A DNA stretch of 64,000 nt from Holophagales bacterium. GTDB taxonomy: Bacteria > Acidobacteriota > Thermoanaerobaculia > UBA5066. The stretch's first letter is position 1. Each line of letters starts with the position of its first letter. Where the stretch lies: NCBI GenBank assembly GCA_016716705.1, contig JADJVF010000019.1:37761-101760 (forward strand). Reading direction: 5' to 3'. The translations under genes and the position numbers were made by a program. The notes beneath the pieces are model-generated. The model ran no database searches and was not told the DNA's origin. It was given only the letters and a program-made list of their open reading frames with translations. Below are positions 58,956 through 64,000 of the stretch, piece by piece.

Positions 58956-59982
58956 CCGGTTCGGGTGCTTGCCTCCTGGGCGACGCGGAGCACGGCGTCG
59001 CGCAAAGCCGGCAGGTGCGTTCGGAAATCGGCCGTCAGGCCCGTCTCGAATTCGGCGGCCATGGACGGCGCGAAGCCAGAATACAGGATGCGGTGTCCGG
59101 TGGCGCGCGAGTTCCAGAACTTCGAGGGAAAGACGGCCCCCGGAAAACGGGGATCTCCCGCTACCAGGTGGATTTCGGCGGACCAGTACGAGTGAACGAG
59201 CTCCTCGACGCTCTTACACGGAGGTCGGGCGCAAATCCAAGGTGGCAGATGGGCCATTCCGGGGCCGTCTCCCCGTACCGTGACCTCGTAGCTGTTGGCG
59301 CGAAGCTCCGCGCAGAGGGCAAGAAAGCTATCGAGGTGATGGATCCACCCGAGATTACCCGAGTAGAGGGCGGTCTTTGGCCGGGATGGGCGTGGAGGTC
59401 CGAGGTCGAGCGTCGGCCAGTTCCGCACGACGATGGCGTTTGGGCCGTGGTAGTCGATGTTTGCCGCGGCCTTCACCACGAGGTCCCAGCGCCCGAGCTC
59501 ATCCGTCCAGAAACGGCGAAGAAGGCGTCGAGCAGCTGCCGGGGCGTTCCAGATGGGACGTATAAGCTCTGGATAGAAGTCCTGTAGCCAGTAGACACCC
59601 CTCGCTCCGCGGGCGTGCAGGAGCCGGTGGAAGCGCAAGGTGGTGGGCGGCGCGCTCGAGAGGACCACGGTGTCGCCGGGTCGCAACTCCCGCAGCAGGT
59701 AGCCCCTAAAACACCGCCGTACCGCATCGAACTCGGCAGCGACCGACAGGAGGCTGGAGCGGTGCCCGCCCGTGTGCGAGAGGCGTTCGATGGTGGTTCG
59801 TGGCGCGGGCCGCGATCCGGGGCGGTACGCCCCCGTGCCCGACACGAGCCGCACGCGCACTCCCTCAGCGGCGATGGCGTCGGCGAGATGCTCGGAGTAG
59901 ATGCCGGTGGGGGCATCGTCCGGCCAGGCGAATTGAGAGAGGACGTGAATCGTGCCGGTCAGCGGCAGCCTCTCACGCTCAT
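58832..59982 (-). CDS. Glycosyltransferase, GT4/WcaI-like (frameshift near start)
   Basis: About 383 residues. Fits the GT-B group: IHVLSQFAWPDDAPTGIYSEHLADAIAAEG at the N-terminus, LQDFYPELIRP, NAIVVRNWPTLD, KTALYSGNLGWIHHLDSFL, and a C-terminal donor region with FPSKFWNSRATG. ATG 59982, overlapping the TGA of the upstream GT2 gene, begins MSVRGCR and needs one indel near 59963 to join the long frame, whose first internal start is 59860. It probably adds a sugar during capsule or O-chain assembly. The 3' end overlaps that of the kinase on the other strand. Confidence 0.72.
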
Positions 59983-60890
59983 CCCCGAAACTTCCTGAGC
60001 TCCACCTGATATGCCTCGCGCCGGTGGCGGAGTGCGGACTCGAGGACGAGGCCGGTGAGAGCCGAGAAGACCGCCAGGTTCATGAGTGCGGCGGCAAGGA
60101 TCGCCAGAGGGAATCTCCCGACCATTCTCGTGTGGAAGTACTCCCAGACGGGCAGAAAGCCAGCCGCGATCCCGGTGCAGGCAAAGCAGGCCGAAACGAT
60201 GCTGAAGAAGACGAGAGGTTTGTAATCGCGGAAGAGGACGACGAGCAGACGCAGGATGCGGAAACCGTCGGCCACCGTGCGCAGTTTTGACTCGGAGCCC
60301 ACCGCACGTGACCGGAACGGGATCGGGATCTCGCGCATCGTGAAGCTCTTGTCCACGGCCTGGATCGTCAGCTCCGTTTCCAGCTCGAAGCCGCGGAAGA
60401 GGATCGGGACATTCTTGTAGAACCGCTTCGAGAAGAGGCGCAGGCCGGAAAAGACGTCCTTCGCCTCGTATCCGAACGCGAGGCGAAGGGCGAGCGAGAA
60501 CGCCGCGCCGCCGAGCTGATGCAGGGGCCGGAAGGTGTCGCGAGGGGCCTGCCGTGTTCCCGTCACCATGTCGGTGGGAGACGTCTCGTAGGCTTCGTAC
60601 AGGAGGCGCGCGGCGTCGGCGCCGTAGCTGCCGTCCCCGTCCACCATGACGACCAGGTCCTCGTCGATGCGCCCGAGTCCGGTGCAAACGGCCAGGGCCT
60701 TACCCCGCCTCGGCTCGGTGACAACTTCTGCTCCCGCCTCGCGCGCCCGCTCGGTCGTCTTGTCCGTGGACCCGTTGTCCACAACGAGGATCCTCGCCCC
60801 GGGGAACTCCCTACGGAACTCGGTCACGACGCCTCCGACGCCCAGCTCTTCGTTCAGGCACGGTATGAGAATGCAGAGGCTCGATTTCAT
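59979..60890 (-). CDS. Glycosyltransferase family 2 with C-terminal membrane helices
   Basis: 303 residues, intact. GT-A core: LCILIPCLNEELGVGGVV, ILVVDNGSTDKTTERA, DXD-like VVMVDGDGSYGADAA, then FELETELTIQAVDKSF. Two hydrophobic helices near the end (VFFSIVSACFACTGIAAGFL, LAILAAALMNLAVFSALTGLV) are as in DPM1/GtrB-like polyprenyl-phosphate glycosyltransferases. It probably charges undecaprenyl phosphate with a sugar at the inner membrane. It is coupled by ATGA to the next glycosyltransferase. Confidence 0.88.
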   Translation of the reverse strand: MKSSLCILIPCLNEELGVGGVVTEFRREFPGARILVVDNGSTDKTTERAREAGAEVVTEPRRGKALAVCTGLGRIDEDLVVMVDGDGSYGADAARLLYEAYETSPTDMVTGTRQAPRDTFRPLHQLGGAAFSLALRLAFGYEAKDVFSGLRLFSKRFYKNVPILFRGFELETELTIQAVDKSFTMREIPIPFRSRAVGSESKLRTVADGFRILRLLVVLFRDYKPLVFFSIVSACFACTGIAAGFLPVWEYFHTRMVGRFPLAILAAALMNLAVFSALTGLVLESALRHRREAYQVELRKFRG

Positions 60891-61268
60891 TCAGGGCGCT
60901 CGGCGGCGGATCCCATGCAGGAATGATAGTCGACGCGCCGCCAGAGGCGCTCCGCCGCGCGTTGGCAGGTGGATCGCAGAACGGTGCTCGGAAGCGCCGC
61001 CGAAAGGGACGACGCGCCACGCGCGGAGGGTGTCGGGCTGTCGCCGTCCGTGGGGTCCCGAAGGGCCTGCCGCGGGCCTGCCGCGGGTTCGTCCGGCGGT
61101 GCCTGGAGAGGTAGACTCCGGCGGGTGGGCGGCCACTCCTCCGAACTCGATCCAGTGCCTGCCGGTGAGAGGCCGTGACTCCATTCCTGCCGAAAGAGCC
61201 GGGCGCACGGCGCGGCCGGGCTGGGTCGCCCTCCTGCAGGCGCCTGCACGGTTCATTGGCGGTGATTC
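60891..61268. other. Intergenic region without a recognisable gene
   Basis: 378 bases between divergent genes. Short open frames exist on both strands but none has a family match, a ribosome site or codon pattern like the neighbours. It contains a small tandem repeat (GGCCTGCCGC twice, near 61067-61087) and presumably the promoters for both directions. Confidence 0.5.
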
Positions 61269-61274
61269 GTGACC

Positions 61275-62011
61275 ATGGTCGAGTGGGACTACACAGCGCT
61301 CGCGTCGAGCTATGAAGCTCGGGCCGACTACTCTCCGGATGCGATCGACTGGCTCGTGCGACTCTCGGGCTGCGTCCCGGGGAACGTCGTCGCCGACATC
61401 GGAGCGGGGACTGGCAAGCTGACCCGGCCCCTTCTCGATCGAGGGCTTGTCGTTCACGCAGTCGAGCCCAACGAAGCGATGCGCGCGCGCGGCATTGCGG
61501 GCACGGCGGACCGGGCCGTCCACTGGAGCGACGGAACGGGCGAGATGACGGGGTTGAGCGCGATGACCTATAGGCTCGTGGCGTTCGGCTCCTCGTTCAA
61601 CGTCATGGATCGGGCACGGGCGCTTGCGGAGACGAACCGAATCGCAGCCCCTCGCGGGTGGTTCGCCTGCATGTGGAACCACAGGGACCTCAGTGACCCC
61701 GTCCAATCCCGTGTGGAGTCGATCATCAGGAAGAGGTGCCCGGCTTCTCGCTCGGCAGCCGACGCGAGGACCAACGACCGGTGCTGGAGAGCTCGGGGTT
61801 CTTCGAGAACGTCGAGCACGCCTCGTTCTCCTTCGAGTCGACGGTCAGCGGGGCAGACTTCATCGAGGCTTGGCGCTCTCACGCAACCCTTTCGCGGCAG
61901 TCCGGTTCGCGCTTCGACCGCATCATCTCGAGAGTCGCTGAGCTCGTAGGCGACCGACAGAGCCTCGTCGTCCCGTACGCCACCGTCCTGTGGGCGGCGC
62001 GTCTGCGATGA
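61275..62011 (+). CDS. Class I SAM-dependent methyltransferase near the phosphoramidate genes (frameshifted)
   Basis: About 245 residues. WDYTALASSYEARADYSPDAIDWL, SAM loop VVADIGAGTGKLTRPLLDRG, acidic AVEPNEAMRARG, then a C-terminal part resuming in another frame near 61735 (PGFSLGSRREDQRPVLE, FIEAWRSHATLSRQSG). C. jejuni has two methyltransferase genes (Cj1419, Cj1420) next to the phosphoramidate set, and this is a candidate counterpart for O-methylation. That link is inferred from position, not proven by residues. GTG 61269 is an alternative start. Confidence 0.7.
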
Positions 62012-62161
62012 GACGCCGCCAAGTCGTGTATCTCCGCGTGTGCCATGGACCGTACCTTCCGGCTCGGACGGAACGCGCGTTCGCGCGCACTGTTCCCGCG
62101 CGGCGAGGGGCAAAACGGTGATCGGCGGGGCCGTCCCGATCTTCCCGGCGCCAGGGACGCG

Positions 62162-62545
62162 ATGATTCGCGCCGCCCTCCAGGGGGCCGGTCTGCTTTCT
62201 TTCGCGGCCCTCATGCTGGCGGGGCAGCTCCTGATCAAGCAGGGTCTCAAGCAGACGGGGCCGGTTTCCCTCGACGTCGGCGGCCTGTTCAGCCTCGTCC
62301 CGCGGATTGTCACGACGCCGATACTCCTAGCCGGTTGCCTCATCGGGTTCCTGACGACCCTGCTCTGGCTGATGATCCTTTCCCGCTTGGAGCTCAGCTA
62401 TGCGTCCCCAATCCTCACTGCGATCTACTTCGTGCTCCTGCTCGTCTGCTCCAGGCTCGTGCTGCACGAGAGCGTGTCCTCCGGACGGTGGCTCGGCGTG
62501 CTTCTGACGATCGTCGGAATCACCCTGATCTCACGGAATGGGTGA
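62162..62545 (+). CDS. Small EamA/SMR-type membrane protein
   Basis: 127 residues with four hydrophobic segments (FAALMLAGQLLIKQGL, IVTTPILLAGCLIGFLTTLLWLMIL, SPILTAIYFVLLLVC, WLGVLLTIVGITLI). This is the half-size drug/metabolite transporter form, similar to ArnE-like flippase subunits. In a glycan locus it may flip a lipid-linked sugar or modified donor. Its last eight bases overlap the start of the sulfotransferase-like gene. Confidence 0.7.
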   Translation: MIRAALQGAGLLSFAALMLAGQLLIKQGLKQTGPVSLDVGGLFSLVPRIVTTPILLAGCLIGFLTTLLWLMILSRLELSYASPILTAIYFVLLLVCSRLVLHESVSSGRWLGVLLTIVGITLISRNG

Positions 62546-63920
62546 CAGATCGGTCGCGGAAGTCCCGGTGATTGCGGAGTCCGCGGAGTTCCGGACCCTC
62601 TTCATCCTCGCGACGGGCCGCAGTGGATCGATGTTCCTGCATTCCCTCTTCGACTCGCACCCCCAAGTCCTGTCGTACCCGGCAATCCACGGGGTCTACT
62701 CGCCTTACTTCCCAGCCGACTGCCTGACGACCGTCGACGACGTCGTCGCAGACCTCCAGGTCCTCACGCGGCTCCATATTCACTTCGAGAACCGATACGA
62801 CGAGGCTATCGGGCGGCTCGGAGAGAGCGGGTGCGAGAACTTCCACGTGCGGTCCGAGACCTACCTGCCCCTTTTCCGGGAGGAACTCTCGACTCTCGGG
62901 CCGCCATTCACACGGCGAAACGTCGTTCTCGCCATTCACAAGGCCTGGGGGCGCTATGTCGGAAGCGCCACGAGCCGGCCCCGCGTCCTGGTCGAGCACG
63001 TCCACAACCCGGCGATGCTCGGTGCGGCGCTGACGGACTTCCCGGACGCCTACTGCATTCGTACGGTCCGCGAGCCGTGCGCGGGCTACTACGCCATGAT
63101 CGATCTCTGCTGGAAGGCCTTCGGGCACTTCAAGTCCGACTTCCACTTCAAGTTCACGAAGAACGTGTTTCTGGATCCCTAGGACGAGATCGGGGCGCCC
63201 TCCGCGCCTTTCCTTCCGGGGCGGCACCGCATCCTGAGACTCGAGGACCTGAACGCCCGGGGCGAGCCCATCATGCGCGAGCTTGCCTCGTGGCTCGGCA
63301 TCGACTACCAGGAGTCGCTCTCCGTGAGCAGCGTCGGGGGGAAGATCTGCGTCGGGAACAGCGGCACGTCCGCGAGAGTCACGGGCTTCGCGGGTCCCGA
63401 CCGGTCGAAGGACGACCGTCGCACCGTGACGTGGCTCGAGCACCTGCGCGTCGAGACGCTGCTTCGCGGTCCCATGGACGAACTGGGCTATTCGCCCGAG
63501 ATCCCAGAAACACCGTGGTCGACGTTCGCCGGCTTTCTGGCGCTCTTCGTACCGCTCAGGAGCGAGTTTCGTCCCGCGTTCCGAAGCGTCTACCGCGACA
63601 CGCAAACCGACCACGCAAGCTTCCCGCTCGATCTGGCGCTGATGTTCCTTCTTCGGCACAGGCACCCCGTTCTCGCGCGGGGCCTCCGCCGACTCGGCTG
63701 CGGGAGTCGGGAGACGCTCGTGGGCCGCGCCTTCGCCGCCAGCCTCGTCTGGGGTCTCGCTCTCAGGAGAATTTTCCTCGATCCGCTGTACTTCTACGCG
63801 AAACGCGTCGCCCTGTTCGTGACGCGGTTCTCGCGCCTGTCCCGCACGGCACGATCAGGAACCGGGATGCGGTTGTCCGACGAAACGCCAGGCCGGCAGA
63901 CCGAGTCGCGCGAGCTCTGA
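62538..63920 (+). CDS. Sulfotransferase-fold protein interrupted by an in-frame TAG
   Basis: 460 codons. The 5' phosphosulfate-binding loop type motif TLFILATGRSGSMFLHSLFDSHPQ and the later IRTVREPCAGYYAM and HRILRLEDL mark a PAPS-dependent sulfotransferase fold. A TAG at 63180-63182 splits the gene, yet the same frame continues clearly on the far side (HRILRLEDLNARGEPIMREL). The N-half of 214 residues would lack the second half of the fold. A substitution error, a recent nonsense mutation or readthrough are possible. Donor could be PAPS or the PAPS-like 3'-phospho-CDP-amidate predicted nearby. Confidence 0.68.
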
Positions 63921-64000
63921 CGCGCCGACGAAAGAGACTCGTCCCGTGGCTCGTGAGCTGAGTTCGGTCCGCTGCTCGCTCGTCAGTCCCCGCAAACGGA

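Overview
The window is a GC-rich, gene-dense bacterial segment with very short intergenic gaps and many ATGA/GTGA start-stop overlaps. The gene mix includes HrcA/CIRCE-controlled groESL, a MoxR/DUF58/Bat operon, an L-lysine 6-transaminase, PATAN and Roadblock signalling domains, and large PAS/GAF/HD-GYP proteins. It suggests a Gram-negative-type environmental lineage such as Acidobacteriota (Thermoanaerobaculia/Holophagae-like). That placement is an inference from gene content, not a computed result. No rRNA, tRNA, CRISPR array or insertion sequence was recognised.

Layout. 0-2.6 kb: two tandem paralogous exported proteins. 2.65-4.85 kb: a membrane-anchored beta-propeller protein with a broken winged-helix domain. 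4.9-5.7 kb: an exported RNase A-like toxin coupled to a CdiI-like immunity protein. 5.8-10.5 kb: a thioredoxin-fold protein, queA and pyrRBC. 10.5-26.5 kb: a signalling block holding receiver proteins, suhB, two histidine kinases, a sigma-54 activator next to a perfect sigma-54 promoter, a MEDS protein and two related HD-GYP sensors. 26.6-31.9 kb: glgA, a MEMO-family gene, an Ig-like lipoprotein, mtgA and lat. 32-40.8 kb: a MoxR-DUF58-Bat operon ending in a diguanylate cyclase. 41-50.7 kb: housekeeping genes (trxA, rsmA, uppP, ftsK, fmt, rsmB, hup, rhomboid, a DegT aminotransferase). 50.8-52.9 kb: groESL with CIRCE and terminators. 53-64 kb: a surface-glycan accessory locus.

The most interesting system is at 54.4-59 kb. 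Four consecutive plus-strand genes match, in identity and order, the Campylobacter jejuni genes Cj1418-Cj1417-Cj1416-Cj1415 that make activated phosphoramidate for capsule modification: L-glutamine kinase, gamma-glutamyl-CDP-amidate hydrolase, CTP:phosphoglutamine cytidylyltransferase and CDP-amidate kinase. Around them lie two glycosyltransferases, three methyltransferases, a small multidrug-resistance-type membrane protein and a sulfotransferase-fold protein. The last could transfer either sulfate or the PAPS-like phosphoramidate donor. The second notable system is the free-standing, signal-peptide-bearing RNase A-family toxin and its immunity partner.

About twenty genes carry what look like single-base frameshifts, often in G/C runs, and one carries an in-frame TAG. 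They include fmt, which should be intact in a living cell, and they are spread over the whole window. Sequencing or assembly indels therefore look more likely than true gene decay. I give the full extent of each reconstructed gene and state where the frame changes.
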